DNA from: Combretum micranthum
Taxonomy: Eukaryota; Streptophyta; Magnoliopsida; Myrtales; Combretaceae
Assembly (NCBI GenBank): GCA_024138025.1
Contig: JAMXBD010001381.1
Location: 124,001 to 188,000, forward strand
Reading direction: 5' to 3'
DNA length: 64,000 bases
Position 1 is the first letter of the stretch. Every line of letters begins with the position of its first letter. Of this stretch, positions 63,547 through 64,000 are shown piece by piece. The notes under the pieces are model-generated. The model saw only the letters and a list, made by a program, of their open reading frames with translations, was not told where the DNA came from and did not search any database. The position numbers were made by a program, and so were the translations under genes.

Positions 63547-64000
63547 ATGTACCACTACTACTTCTACTGCCTCTTTCTCTTCTTCATCTGCACTATCTCT
63601 CTCTTCTCTCTCTTATTCATCTCCTTCTCTCTCTACAAACCAACATTCCGCCGCAAACCCAAAGCCACCACCTCCACCACCGCGTTTTCCAATGACCCAC
63701 AAGACCAAACCACCCCAAAACCACAAGAAACCGAACGAACCGACCCGGATGGCGGAACCGACCCTACCCACTTGACCCTCGAGATCCTCCCTTCGGATAC
63801 TGAATTGGGTCCGGTCAAAAGAAGAAGAGGAAGAAGAGAAAGAAGAAAGATAAGACCTTGAACAATTGCACTGATTCCAGGAGTGAAGAGGAAGAAAAGG
63901 AAAAGGAAAAAGAAAAAGAAAAAGAAAAGAGGTTTTCGGGCTTGGATTCGGGTAAACCGGACTTGGTGTGTTTATACCCGTTTACGTCATCGGGCAGTGC
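63547..64000 (+). CDS. Predicted single-pass membrane protein, unknown function (partial, frameshifted)
   Basis: The start at 63547 opens a strongly hydrophobic segment of about 28 residues (MYHYYFYCLFLFFICTISLF...), a signal anchor or transmembrane helix, followed by a basic stretch (KPTFRRKPK) and a Pro/Thr/Asp-rich linker. The frame from 63547 ends at TGA 63859-63861. From 63804 the frame one base lower is open and encodes a Lys-rich segment, then acidic EEEKEKEK repeats and FSGLDSGKPDLVCLYPF, running off the window. A one-base loss in the A/G-rich run near 63817-63835 would explain this. I place the protein among plant membrane-anchored proteins of unknown role; no enzyme domain is visible in the part present. 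Confidence 0.6.

Noticed and set aside
1..64000. tRNA, rRNA, CRISPR arrays, organellar insertions
   Set aside because: No A-box/B-box pair with a cloverleaf, no rRNA-like conserved blocks, no regularly spaced direct repeats with unique spacers, and no recognisable plastid or mitochondrial gene.

Overview
The window reads as nuclear DNA of a eudicot plant. It is very AT-rich, has long gene-poor stretches packed with LTR-retrotransposon and MITE remnants, and holds one recognisable multi-exon plant gene with GT-AG introns, plus the start of a second at the right edge. I cannot name the species.

Layout. 1-2314: a solo LTR (434-2309) bounded by a perfect 5-bp target duplication. 2315-23600: a gene desert with simple repeats and small nonautonomous DNA elements (hAT-like elements at 10215, 14345 and 16733; a foldback MITE at 15346). 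23632-31165: a BGAL1-type apoplastic beta-galactosidase of glycoside hydrolase family 35 with a C-terminal SUEL galactose-lectin domain, 19 exons, promoter, long CT-rich leader and 3' UTR. 31375-44078: decayed LTR-retrotransposon material, including a reverse-strand Copia pol relic, three scattered copies of one LTR-like family (the third lies at 56.2 kb), a hairpin-bearing minisatellite and Gypsy-type LTR pieces. 44079-53703: one large reverse-strand Ty3/Gypsy element with two LTRs, an Arg-type primer binding site, a polypurine tract, a decayed gag and no pol, plus an 86-bp tandem array before the 3' LTR. 53704-63200: repeat remnants and MITEs. 63284-64000: promoter, leader and 5' part of a gene for a predicted single-pass membrane protein, cut by the window edge.

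The cellular genes do not form a pathway. Both carry small indels that break the reading frame while splice sites and flanking codons stay recognisable. In the beta-galactosidase many of these look like loss of one G or GG, several exactly at splice junctions. That pattern suggests consensus error in a long-read assembly more than a decaying pseudogene, but the sequence alone cannot decide. The gag-only retroelement with a duplicated gag C-terminal module and its tandem array is the most unusual structure here. I see no clearly new system, no tRNA or rRNA genes and no CRISPR array.
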